NCBI GenBank assembly: GCA_934096815.1
Contig: CAKOMY010000004.1
Coordinates: 51,950-115,949 of the forward strand
DNA: 64,000 nucleotides
Direction: 5' to 3'
DNA from: an uncultured Bacilli bacterium
Lineage (GTDB): Bacteria; Bacillota_I; Bacilli_A; RF39; UBA660
Position 1 is the stretch's first letter; the number at the start of each line of letters is the position of its first letter. The position numbers and the translations under genes were made by a program. The notes beneath the pieces are model-generated. The model did no database searches and was not told where the DNA came from. It worked only from the letters and a program-made list of their open reading frames with translations. Positions 1 to 6,212 of the stretch are shown here, in pieces.

Positions 1-397
1 TTCTACATGTTAAATTAGGAATTTGTTTAATTTGAATTAATTGACTAAAACATGATGTAGAACAACCTGAACCTGCGGCATAAGTACGCCAAATATTTAA
101 AGAACCACTAGCACAAATATCTAAAATAAGATTAGTATTTTCAGTTCCAATAGAGTTAAAATTACGCAATCTATCATTAATTCTAATACGTAAATCACGG
201 CTAGTATAAACAACAGGAATCTCATAATAAGTACTAAAAGTAGTATCGTTAAATGTAATTTCTTGAGGAGTAGCCATATCGGCATGAACATCTAATTTTG
301 AAAATAAAAATGATAAGATCATACCTATTGCAATATAACATAAAATACGACCTAAGGTCCTAAAAAATGAGTTAAAACACGTTTTAATAAAATTCAT
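1..397 (-). CDS. Secreted inovirus minor coat/adsorption-like protein (partial, C-terminus missing)
   Basis: The reading frame is open from the ATG at 397 to the window edge, about 132 codons, so the C-terminus is missing. The protein begins with a basic segment and a hydrophobic stretch (about residues 15-33) ending near VHAD, which fits a signal peptide. The mature part is Ser/Thr- and Asn-rich with several Cys. Its ATG overlaps the TAA of the preceding gene (TAATG), so it is translationally coupled to the structural module. By position, downstream of the Zot gene, it could be a minor virion or receptor-binding protein, but no family is recognised. Confidence 0.55.
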   Translation of the reverse strand, partial: MNFIKTCFNSFFRTLGRILCYIAIGMILSFLFSKLDVHADMATPQEITFNDTTFSTYYEIPVVYTSRDLRIRINDRLRNFNSIGTENTNLILDICASGSLNIWRTYAAGSGCSTSCFSQLIQIKQIPNLTCR

Positions 398-828
398 TAT
401 AAACCTCCTAAAAAAATTAATAAAATTACTAAACAAATTGAAAATATTAAGACAAAATTTGTTAAGTAATTAGGATTTGCTTTTACTTTGAATACTGATA
501 CTCCTGTTACACTAAAATCTTCGTCTACTCCACTTGTTATTGAATAGCTGTAATTGTATGATCCATTATCGACATATGTGATCTTAACTGAATTTCCTTC
601 GGAATCAATACCATAGTAACAATTACGCTGATAATTACCACTATCACACTTGTAACTGAAATATTGATAATCTTTATTTTCCCCAAAGTAATTTTTGAAA
701 AAATCATGATATTGGCTAGACATGACAAAAGTGTCGTCAGCCACAAAAGAATCAGCATTAACATCAATTGTAACTAGACATGTTACCGCTAATGCCAACA
801 TAATTATCCATTTTTTTGTATGTGTCAT
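397..828 (-). CDS. Signal-peptide and C-terminal-anchor protein, probable minor coat protein
   Basis: 143 aa. An N-terminal signal peptide (about residues 5-25, ending VNAD) precedes a Tyr/Ser/Asn-rich extracytoplasmic region with two Cys near residues 60-70. A hydrophobic anchor at about 122-141 sits at the extreme C-terminus. Secreted N-part plus C-terminal anchor is the layout of filamentous-phage pIII-like attachment proteins, which stay in the membrane until virion release. The start overlaps the end of the Zot gene by 65 nt, as expected in a packed phage genome. Sequence-level family membership cannot be shown, so the pIII role is an inference. Confidence 0.6.
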   Translation of the reverse strand: MTHTKKWIIMLALAVTCLVTIDVNADSFVADDTFVMSSQYHDFFKNYFGENKDYQYFSYKCDSGNYQRNCYYGIDSEGNSVKITYVDNGSYNYSYSITSGVDEDFSVTGVSVFKVKANPNYLTNFVLIFSICLVILLIFLGGL

Positions 829-1438
829 ATGCTAAATAGTCCGCCTTTCTATGAAAGAAGAATGATGTCTTAAGTTTCTGATACTTAAGTTCTCCGTCTT
901 TCTCTTTGCAATTAAATGCGTCAATTAAATAGTTAAATTGGAATAAACCGAAATAATTTTTGCATATAATTACGTTTCTTATTTGCTCTCTTAATGGCTT
1001 AGCCATACGAGCATAAACTTGGCTTGTACCAAGAATTAATTTACGTTGTTTACGTTGCTGTGATAGTTCTACAATTATTGATAATGGAACTCCTTTGCTT
1101 TCTAATGAGTTTAATATTAAGTGAATTTCGTCTAATACGTAAATTACTCCATAGATTCCATTTTCGATCTTAAAATCGTCAAAACCTGTATATTTTCTTA
1201 TTTCATTAGGAATTGGAAAATTAAATTCAATATTTGTTACTACTATTGCTTTTGGGTAATCTTTTATGATCTTCCTGAATACGTGGATCATTGATAGAGA
1301 TTTACCGGATCCTTGTGGACCGCACCAAATATTAATACCTGTTACGGATAATTCTTCTTTATTGGAATTTTTAATTTTCCATAGCTGACTTGATATGCCG
1401 TCCCAGACATTTAGATTTTTTTCTAAATAATGATTCAT
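764..1438 (-). CDS. Zonular occludens toxin (Zot)/pI-family phage morphogenesis ATPase
   Basis: 224 aa. Walker A GPQGSGKS is at residues 40-47 and Walker B VIYVLDEIH ends with Asp103-Glu104; a later QQRKQRKLILGTSQ segment resembles the sensor region of Zot/pI ATPases. In filamentous phages this protein powers virion assembly and extrusion at the inner membrane. No transmembrane helix is evident and the protein is shorter than the Gram-negative pI family, which adds a TM and a periplasmic domain. That would fit a host without an outer membrane. The ATG overlaps the TAA of the 43-aa gene upstream (TAATG). It is the key marker for the inovirus assignment. Confidence 0.85.
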   Translation of the reverse strand: MNHYLEKNLNVWDGISSQLWKIKNSNKEELSVTGINIWCGPQGSGKSLSMIHVFRKIIKDYPKAIVVTNIEFNFPIPNEIRKYTGFDDFKIENGIYGVIYVLDEIHLILNSLESKGVPLSIIVELSQQRKQRKLILGTSQVYARMAKPLREQIRNVIICKNYFGLFQFNYLIDAFNCKEKDGELKYQKLKTSFFFHRKADYLAYDTYKKMDNYVGISGNMSSYN

Positions 1439-1569
1439 TATAGTCCCACATCTTTTCCAGTAAATGCACCTACAACAAATCTAAAAGCCTTAATTCCAAA
1501 GGCCCAACATAATGCAGGACCTGTTGCAACTTTGACTAATTCCAAAAATGCATCAGCATATTCATTCAT
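1438..1569 (-). CDS. 43-aa hydrophobic inovirus protein (pVI/pVII/pIX-like position)
   Basis: 43 aa, preceded by a good ribosome binding site (AAGGAG, 9 nt before the ATG) inside the preceding ORF. The middle third is hydrophobic (about residues 12-35) with a Gly/Lys-containing tail. It lies directly between a small cytosolic-looking ORF and the Zot gene, where filamentous phages encode tiny virion-tip proteins. Start and stop are both overlapped by neighbours, which supports translation. The role is inferred from position only. Confidence 0.6.
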   Translation of the reverse strand: MNEYADAFLELVKVATGPALCWAFGIKAFRFVVGAFTGKDVGL

Positions 1570-1714
1570 ATTTTTTCAACTCCTTTTTTAGATCGAGAAT
1601 GACCTCTTGCTTTCTTATTTCGTCATATTTATTAAATTGTTGTAATAAATCAATGACAAACTTTAAATTTTCTTTTTTATTTTCATTTGTTAATTTCTTA
1701 TTAATTTTTAACAT
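1562..1714 (-). CDS. 50-aa Lys/Glu-rich protein in inovirus module
   Basis: 50 aa, highly charged, predicted mostly alpha-helical, with no membrane segment. It has AGAAAGGA about 6 nt before the ATG at 1714 and ends in TGA at 1562, overlapping the start of the 43-aa gene by 8 nt. The spacing and overlaps argue that it is a real gene of the phage operon. No family is recognised. Confidence 0.5.
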   Translation of the reverse strand: MLKINKKLTNENKKENLKFVIDLLQQFNKYDEIRKQEVILDLKKELKKYE

Positions 1715-1772
1715 AAATTTCCTTTCTTTCTAATAAAAAATAAGGGAAAACTTTTCACATTTTCCCTTATTG

Positions 1773-1994
1773 CTATATTTTTCCGCCGCGACCTGTAAGG
1801 GCATTTTTAAGATAATTGTAACCTTTACGTCCGAATTTCCAAGCGACAATTGCTCCGATACCTGCAGCAATAATAACGCCTACAATTGCAGCAATATCAG
1901 ATAATGAAACTGCACTTGTAACTGCACCAGTAATAGAAGTTACAAAATCCTTTGGAGTTGTAGCAACACCGTCAACGAAACTAATTCCTAACAT
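1773..1994 (-). CDS. Filamentous phage major coat protein (pVIII-like)
   Basis: 73 aa with the canonical three-part plan of an inovirus major coat protein: an N-terminal Asp/Thr/Ser-rich segment (residues 1-33), a Gly/Ala/Ile/Val-rich membrane helix (about 34-53, AAIVGVIIAAGIGAIVAWKF) and a strongly basic C-terminus (RKGYNYLKNALTGRGGK), which faces the DNA in the virion. The first residues are only weakly hydrophobic, so whether a leader is cleaved is unclear. It lies three nucleotides after the preceding gene, two to four genes before Zot, the normal order. A Thr/Ser region near residues 13-28 could be amphipathic. Confidence 0.8.
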   Translation of the reverse strand: MLGISFVDGVATTPKDFVTSITGAVTSAVSLSDIAAIVGVIIAAGIGAIVAWKFGRKGYNYLKNALTGRGGKI

Positions 1995-1996
1995 AT

Positions 1997-2194
1997 CTAT
2001 TTCCTTTCTATTCCTCTTACAATATCAAGTATCTTATCGAAGAAACTTATTGTATGTTCATCTGCTGTAATGCTTTGAATAAACATACGATTATATTTAT
2101 CTACTGTCGAACTTGAACGATGTCTTATTCGGTTAGTAGTATAAACCACATTGAAACTTTTATAATTTGCGTTATAATACACTAATAGTTTCAT
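1997..2194 (-). CDS. 65-aa hypothetical protein, early inovirus gene
   Basis: 65 aa, mixed charge with no TM. Its start lies inside the 3' end of the 106-aa gene (23-nt overlap) and its stop is 2 nt before the major coat gene, so it belongs to the same transcript. An Arg/His cluster (about residues 22-28) could contact nucleic acid, but that is speculation. No family recognised. Confidence 0.5.
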   Translation of the reverse strand: MKLLVYYNANYKSFNVVYTTNRIRHRSSSTVDKYNRMFIQSITADEHTISFFDKILDIVRGIERK

Positions 2195-2492
2195 CTTTTA
2201 ACACAATACTCTTTAATTTCATTGAGTCCCTTAATGGGTTTCTTGGGTTTTGTACTTTAGTAAATACTAATGTAGCACTTTGCCCCATATGATCTGAATT
2301 TAATGAATCAAATAATTGTGTATCGTTTGAGAAATATGATAATTCACTGAAACCTTTAAACTTATCAGTGCTTTGAATTGCGTCTTTATTTGCTAGAATA
2401 TAACCTAATCTACTTTTATAGACACCTTTCTCGTTCTTATCTTCATATTTTAGAACGCTTTGTAAAATTACTTTTAATTCTTTTTCTTCCAT
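2172..2492 (-). CDS. 106-aa first gene of inovirus operon, possible ssDNA-binding (pV-like) protein
   Basis: 106 aa, soluble, mixed alpha/beta composition, first gene after the operator-promoter region. AAGGAGA precedes the ATG. In filamentous phages the position just upstream of the coat genes is often held by a small ssDNA-binding protein (pV) that coats the genome before export; that is the reason for the suggestion. No OB-fold signature can be proven by eye. It could equally be a replication accessory protein. Confidence 0.5.
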   Translation of the reverse strand: MEEKELKVILQSVLKYEDKNEKGVYKSRLGYILANKDAIQSTDKFKGFSELSYFSNDTQLFDSLNSDHMGQSATLVFTKVQNPRNPLRDSMKLKSIVLKDETISVL

Positions 2493-2520
2493 TTTTGGAA
2501 TCTCCTTTCTTTATACACCT

Positions 2521-2594
2521 ACATACACTTGTGTACATTTACATATTAACATACACATGTGTACATTTCAATACATAAATAAACATTTTATAAT
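2521..2594 (-). promoter_or_regulatory. Divergent phage promoters with two palindromic operators
   Basis: Two 20-bp repeats start at 2521 and 2549, exactly 28 bp apart. Their cores are TACACTTGTGTA (2524-2535, one mismatched centre pair) and TACACATGTGTA (2552-2563, a perfect palindrome). A minus-strand promoter, TTGAAA (2566-2571) and TAATAT (2543-2548) with a 17-bp spacer, drives the phage structural genes; the second palindrome fills its spacer and the first lies at its start point. A plus-strand TATAAT at 2589-2594 serves the RHH gene, with a weak -35 (TTTCAA) on the same hexamer. The RHH protein is the obvious ligand (inference). Confidence 0.7.
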
Positions 2595-2610
2595 ATTTGT
2601 AGGAGGAAAT

Positions 2611-2751
2611 ATGGAAAGAGCAACTGTAACATTCAGTACGACGGAAGATATAAAAAGGGAATTAGATAATTTAGCACAGGAAGAAAATAGGACTCTTTCA
2701 AACCTAATTGAAACCATTGTAATAAAATATCTAGATAACATAAAAAAATAA
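2611..2751 (+). CDS. Ribbon-helix-helix (CopG/Arc-like) repressor of the prophage
   Basis: 46 aa. An N-terminal beta-strand (RATVTFST) is followed by two helices (DIKRELDNLAQEEN, then LSNLIETIVIKYLDNI), the minimal ribbon-helix-helix fold, which binds DNA as a dimer of ribbons. The start is fixed by AGGAGG at 2601-2606; upstream in-frame Met codons have no ribosome site. It is transcribed divergently from the structural genes across two palindromic operators and ends in its own terminator. It is probably the lysogeny or copy-control repressor, autoregulated through the shared region. Confidence 0.8.
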   Translation: MERATVTFSTTEDIKRELDNLAQEENRTLSNLIETIVIKYLDNIKK

Positions 2752-2775
2752 GCACCTGATTTTAGGTGCTTTTTA
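2751..2775 (+). terminator. Rho-independent terminator of RHH gene
   Basis: Perfect 7-bp stem AGCACCT/AGGTGCT with a 6-nt loop, then TTTT, beginning right after the RHH stop codon. It closes the right-hand end of the phage genes. Confidence 0.85.
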
Positions 2776-2795
2776 AGTCATTTAAGCAATGTTTA

Positions 2796-2823
2796 AGATA
2801 ATTTAGTATATATTATAGGAAGT
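2796..2823 (-). other. dif-like Xer recombination site, candidate prophage attachment site
   Basis: On the minus strand these 28 bp read as a Gram-positive dif: the XerC arm ACTTCCTATAA and the central TATATA are intact, while the XerD arm is partly degenerate. Against the Gram-positive consensus as I remember it, about 24 of 28 positions agree; against B. subtilis dif about 22. Many inoviruses integrate at dif with host XerC/XerD, and hybrid sites with one degenerate arm are usual. It sits just outside the last phage terminator. Confidence 0.5.
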
Positions 2824-3102
2824 TGTATTTTATGATAAAAAGATGATAAATTATCCATCTATCTTTATTTGCAGGATTCACTTAATTTATTGTATAGGTT
2901 AATTATTAGTTATATTTATCTACTACTTCCTTTAATTATTTTATTTCTTTTATGTTAATTAAATTTTATCTATTAAGATTTTATTTACTATTAGTTTAAT
3001 AATTATAATATCAAATTTTTTACAATGAACAAATTTGATTACAAAGTATATATTATATGTTATACAAAGTTAAGAATATGATGACTTAATTTAAAGTAAA
3101 AC
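2824..3102. other. Non-coding AT-rich spacer between prophage edge and HTH gene
   Basis: No ORF with a ribosome site is seen on either strand. The stretch is almost pure A/T with short runs. A second copy of AGTATATATTATA (3044-3056), the core of the dif-like site, is the only notable element. Confidence 0.5.
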
Positions 3103-3103
3103 T

Positions 3104-3140
3104 CCCTTCTCCACTTTAGATTGAATTAAATAGAGAAGGG
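3104..3140 (-). terminator. Terminator of the HTH regulator gene
   Basis: 8-bp stem CCCTTCTC/GAGAAGGG with a 21-nt loop; on the minus strand it is followed by AGTTTTAC. It lies 28 nt after the stop of the 258-aa gene. Confidence 0.6.
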
Positions 3141-3167
3141 GTAGTCTTAAATTTTAGAATAATTATT

Positions 3168-3944
3168 TTATTTACTAGATCTTGCTTCAATTTCTGCTAT
3201 TTTTTCAAATACTTCAGAAGCATTTTCTGTATTAATAGTGGTGTAACCTAATTCACGTAAGGCTTGAAATCTAATTGTGTTTAATTGTTGAGTACGCGAT
3301 AATTTTTCTTCATTACGAGATTCAATATCCTCAACAAATCGTTTTCTTGACTCTATTACTCTACTTTTTGAAGGGTTACCATTAAGATATAAATTAAAGG
3401 CAGAATGAATGATACCTTCAAACATAAATTGTTTATTTTCATTAAATTTAAATTCATTTGGATTTGTAAATCCTGCGTATTTAGACATATATGCTAATAA
3501 ATACTTAATTTCTTCAATATTATCAACACATTGTAATAAGTGAAAAGTGTATAGTAGAGTGTAATACCTCTCTTCTCTATCGTTTCCTTCTAAAAGTTTA
3601 TCTTTAATAAGGAATGTTATATCACTAACTAATTGTTGTTCTTCTTTTTTTAATCCTTTTAAATCTAATAATTCGTTTGATGAATTTGATTTTAATACTT
3701 TATTTAATCTTTCTTCAACTTCTAAAAGATAGTCTGTATTTACTTTAATATCATTTAAAGTATCCTCTTCTCCATCTTCTATATCTAATAATTTTAATAG
3801 GGCAATTTTCTTTTCTCTAGGCCATTCATTAAGTGAATTTAATTCAAGATAATTATAAACCATTTGTCTAGAAACGCCTAAATATTTAGCTAATCTTACT
3901 TTAGAAATACCTAATTCTTGTAATATTTCATTTAGTCTTTTCAT
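3168..3944 (-). CDS. HTH transcriptional regulator with long helical C-terminal domain
   Basis: 258 aa. Residues 6-33 form a Cro/XRE-type helix-turn-helix (ILQELGISKVRLAKYLGVSR, then QMVYNYLE). The remaining 200 residues are helical with no membrane segment or recognised enzyme motif and may sense a ligand or mediate dimerisation. Just upstream, a strong inverted repeat overlaps the -35 of its own promoter, so autorepression is likely. The gene stands alone between the prophage edge and mnmA, with its own terminator. Target genes are unknown. Confidence 0.75.
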   Translation of the reverse strand: MKRLNEILQELGISKVRLAKYLGVSRQMVYNYLELNSLNEWPREKKIALLKLLDIEDGEEDTLNDIKVNTDYLLEVEERLNKVLKSNSSNELLDLKGLKKEEQQLVSDITFLIKDKLLEGNDREERYYTLLYTFHLLQCVDNIEEIKYLLAYMSKYAGFTNPNEFKFNENKQFMFEGIIHSAFNLYLNGNPSKSRVIESRKRFVEDIESRNEEKLSRTQQLNTIRFQALRELGYTTINTENASEVFEKIAEIEARSSK

Positions 3945-3972
3945 TATGTTTACCTACTTTCTTTACACTATA

Positions 3973-4002
3973 ATCATAACTTATTTGACACATATATGTC
4001 AA
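3973..4002 (-). promoter_or_regulatory. Promoter with overlapping inverted-repeat operator
   Basis: On the minus strand TTGACA (3997-4002) is followed after 18 bp by TATGAT (3973-3978). The -35 hexamer is one arm of an inverted repeat, TTGACA-N6-TGTCAA (3985-4002). A regulator bound there would block RNA polymerase; the HTH protein encoded just downstream is the natural candidate. Confidence 0.65.
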
Positions 4003-4056
4003 GCAATATACTTCTTTTTGTAAAATTAAAAAGTACAAAATCGTACTTAATTTAAT

Positions 4057-5163
4057 TTATAAATACCAAAGTTTTTCACCATTTTTCATGACTGTTTTAA
4101 TGATTCCTGAACCTAAACATTGTTCACCTAAATATAATACACATGCTTGCCCTGGAGTAACTGCTTTAACTTTTTCGGGATATCTTACTAATATTTCATT
4201 GTTTTCTAAGTATTCAAGCATTACTTCATAATCTGGTCCTCTATATCTAAATTTTGCGGTACAGAATGTATGTCTTGTTTGACATAAGAAATTAACATTT
4301 TCAATTATACATGAATCAGAATATAAATACTCACTATCTTCTCCAAATGCAACATAAAGTTTGTTTTCTGCAACGTTTTTACCAACTACAAAGTGCTTTT
4401 CTAAATTACCGGAAATTCCTACATTACGTCTTTGACCAATTGTATAATTCATTAAACCAGTATGTGTACCAATTACTTTATTTGTTTCAATATCAATTAT
4501 ATCTCCAGGATTTGGTTTTAAATAATTTGATACAAATTTTTGATAATTTCTTTCACCAATAAAACATATTCCAGTTGAATCTTTTTTAGTAGCTGTTGGT
4601 ATGTTTTGTATTTTAGCTATTTCACGTACTTCTGGTTTTGTTAGATCACCAATAGGGAATAACACATCTTTTAAAGCATCTTCACTTACTTGAGCTAAAA
4701 AATAGGTTTGATCTTTATTTAAATCAACAGCTCTTAATAGTCTATTTCCTACAATTCTGGCATAATGACCGGTTGCAATATAATTGGCTCCTAATCTTTT
4801 AGCTTCTTTTTTAAATAAATCGAATTTTATATATTTGTTACACATTAAATCAGGATTAGGGGTTCTTCCTTTTTTTAATTCATCTAAGAAATATGTAAAG
4901 ACATTATCCCAATATTCTTTAACAAAATCAATTCTATGAAGTGGTATACCTAAATGATTACAAACTGCTAAGGCATCATTATAATCTTGTTCTTGGGGAC
5001 AAATATTATTATTTAGATTAGGATTACCTTTAATATCATCATTTACTAGTGAATCCCAATTACGCATAAATAAACCAATTACTTCATATCCTTGTTTTTT
5101 TAACAAATAAGCGGCAACAGATGAATCTACTCCACCACTCATTCCAATTACAACTTTTTCCAT
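4057..5163 (-). CDS. mnmA: tRNA-specific 2-thiouridylase MnmA
   Basis: 368 aa from the ATG at 5163. An upstream in-frame extension to 5232 is hydrophobic, lacks family similarity and is rejected. The N-terminal PP-loop SGGVDSS (residues 9-15) binds ATP. The catalytic Cys pair is present: Cys108 in PDLMCNKYIKF and Cys200 in DSTGICFIGE. The C-terminal part has the usual central and beta-barrel domains (TGLMNYTIGQRRNVG and VTPGQACVLYLGEQCLGSG). MnmA makes 2-thiouridine at tRNA wobble position 34 for Lys, Glu and Gln, taking sulfur from a cysteine desulfurase. No clear Shine-Dalgarno sequence precedes this start, but TACAAT lies about 20 nt upstream, suggesting a short leader. Confidence 0.95.
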   Translation of the reverse strand: MEKVVIGMSGGVDSSVAAYLLKKQGYEVIGLFMRNWDSLVNDDIKGNPNLNNNICPQEQDYNDALAVCNHLGIPLHRIDFVKEYWDNVFTYFLDELKKGRTPNPDLMCNKYIKFDLFKKEAKRLGANYIATGHYARIVGNRLLRAVDLNKDQTYFLAQVSEDALKDVLFPIGDLTKPEVREIAKIQNIPTATKKDSTGICFIGERNYQKFVSNYLKPNPGDIIDIETNKVIGTHTGLMNYTIGQRRNVGISGNLEKHFVVGKNVAENKLYVAFGEDSEYLYSDSCIIENVNFLCQTRHTFCTAKFRYRGPDYEVMLEYLENNEILVRYPEKVKAVTPGQACVLYLGEQCLGSGIIKTVMKNGEKLWYL

Positions 5164-5215
5164 AAACATCACGTAATTATTGTAGCAAAAAATTGCAATT
5201 ATTAATAGGCTAATA

Positions 5216-5776
5216 TTATATAAATATGGCAATTATTTTATTACCATAGTAATATAAAAAGATATCATTTAACAAAATAATTAATAATGTAATTGATGTT
5301 CTTAACATATAACCATTTAAATTAACTATCTTATAATGATTATTTATAAAAATTTTTATATATTTATATGTTAAATAAAAGATATATGATAAAAGAATTA
5401 AATATATTAATTTATTAGTAATTGTAAATATGAGAAAATAGTAAATTCCTTTAATATTTTTATAATGTAATAATGCTGAAAATAAAAAACCAATAGATGC
5501 TCCTTCATATATATAATATATTGTTAATGGGATAAATCCCACAATAAAGCTTGATAGTATAATTATGAGGCTTATTATAAATAAATGGATTAGAATGTGA
5601 TTTTGTTTTACATCGCCAATATTGTTAATCGTTGTTGCAAGAGTTAAATCGATATTACTTTTGATGTCTTGGGTGCATTTAAGATATACAACTATACCAA
5701 TAATTATTCCTAAAAATAAAAAAGTAAGGAGAAACTTAAAACGGCTACGTATAATCTTCATATAATTAAATTTCAT
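5216..5776 (-). CDS. SpoIIM-like (stage II sporulation protein M family) membrane protein
   Basis: 186 aa, starting at the ATG at 5776 with AGGTG five nt upstream (a GTG at 5785 is less likely). About five membrane segments are visible (residues 14-32, 63-85, 90-110, 120-142, 160-182). The loop-helix IPLTIYYIYEGASIGFLFSALLHY resembles the core of SpoIIM/DUF95 proteins (quoted here across its span, key part IYEGASIGFLF). In spore formers SpoIIM is part of the engulfment complex with SpoIID and SpoIIP. A SpoIIP-like gene is present at 39.1-40.0 kb, which strengthens the call. Family members also occur in non-sporulating bacteria, so sporulation does not follow. Confidence 0.6.
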   Translation of the reverse strand: MKFNYMKIIRSRFKFLLTFLFLGIIIGIVVYLKCTQDIKSNIDLTLATTINNIGDVKQNHILIHLFIISLIIILSSFIVGFIPLTIYYIYEGASIGFLFSALLHYKNIKGIYYFLIFTITNKLIYLILLSYIFYLTYKYIKIFINNHYKIVNLNGYMLRTSITLLIILLNDIFLYYYGNKIIAIFI

Positions 5777-5857
5777 TCTTTTCACCTATTTAATCATATT
5801 ATTTTCTTTTAATTTTATGATATTTTTTGTATAATTATTTTGAGGTGAATAAGTATT

Positions 5858-5974
5858 ATGGCTTATAGAGCAAAAAAGAAAAGTATTGGTTCTAAAATTT
5901 TAGTGTGGGTATGTTTATTTGCAATTATTGCAAGTACTATCAGTGCACTGATTTATTATATTTTAGTATATTAA
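5858..5974 (+). CDS. 38-aa single-pass membrane protein, DUF4044-like
   Basis: 38 aa with a basic N-terminus (MAYRAKKKSIGSK) and one membrane helix (about residues 14-36). TGAGGTGA lies 7-14 nt before the ATG, and TATAAT (5830-5835) gives a plausible -10. Size, basic head and TM match the small DUF4044 family of Bacilli, whose function is unknown. A terminator begins at its stop codon, so it is a monocistronic, plus-strand gene inside a minus-strand region. Confidence 0.65.
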   Translation: MAYRAKKKSIGSKILVWVCLFAIIASTISALIYYILVY

Positions 5975-6004
5975 AAACTTAATAGAATCTATCTACTAAG
6001 TTTT
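5974..6004. terminator. Bidirectional terminator
   Basis: AAAACTTA (5974-5981) pairs with TAAGTTTT (5997-6004) and is followed by T on the plus strand and A-rich sequence that gives T on the minus strand. It serves the 38-aa plus gene and probably the lepA-side minus operon, whose last stop codon lies in the loop. Confidence 0.65.
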
Positions 6005-6201
6005 TTGTTTGAACTATTTACAATATAATTTTCTATATTTAGGCCATTATCAATTGCATTATTTATTATTTCTTCATCTGATAGATTGTCAATGTCAAAT
6101 GATTGCATTAGGGCTGCGCCATAACCTAATGTAAAATATGCTGATTCATAATAATCTTTTAAATCCTGTTTTAATTTATTAATATCTATTTCTATCATCA
6201 T
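5989..6201 (-). CDS. Small acidic hypothetical protein downstream of lepA
   Basis: 70 aa, acidic, predicted helical, no TM. AAGGATAAC precedes the ATG pair at 6201/6198. It begins 11 nt after lepA stops, so it is very likely co-transcribed. No family recognised. Confidence 0.6.
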   Translation of the reverse strand: MMIEIDINKLKQDLKDYYESAYFTLGYGAALMQSFDIDNLSDEEIINNAIDNGLNIENYIVNSSNKKLSR

Positions 6202-6212
6202 GTTATCCTTGA

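Larger units (their letters stand above)
1..2823 (-). mobile_element. Inoviridae-type filamentous prophage (right part; left end outside window)
   Basis: A minus-strand run of eight small, overlapping or closely spaced genes contains a Zot/pI-type ATPase, a 73-aa single-TM protein with the layout of a filamentous-phage major coat protein, tiny membrane proteins and two signal-peptide proteins. This order and size range are typical of inovirus structural modules. At the right edge a divergent ribbon-helix-helix gene, a terminator and a dif-like sequence (2796-2823) mark the likely boundary. No replication initiator is visible; it may lie left of the window. Calling it a prophage is inference from gene content. 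Confidence 0.8.

Noticed and set aside
3044..3056. Second dif-like core AGTATATATTATA
   Set aside because: Only the AT-rich centre matches; neither Xer arm is present, and such cores occur by chance in this DNA.
5164..5232. N-terminal extension of mnmA to the ATG at 5232
   Set aside because: Hydrophobic extension unlike MnmA; family similarity starts at the ATG at 5163. The extension would also overlap the upstream gene.
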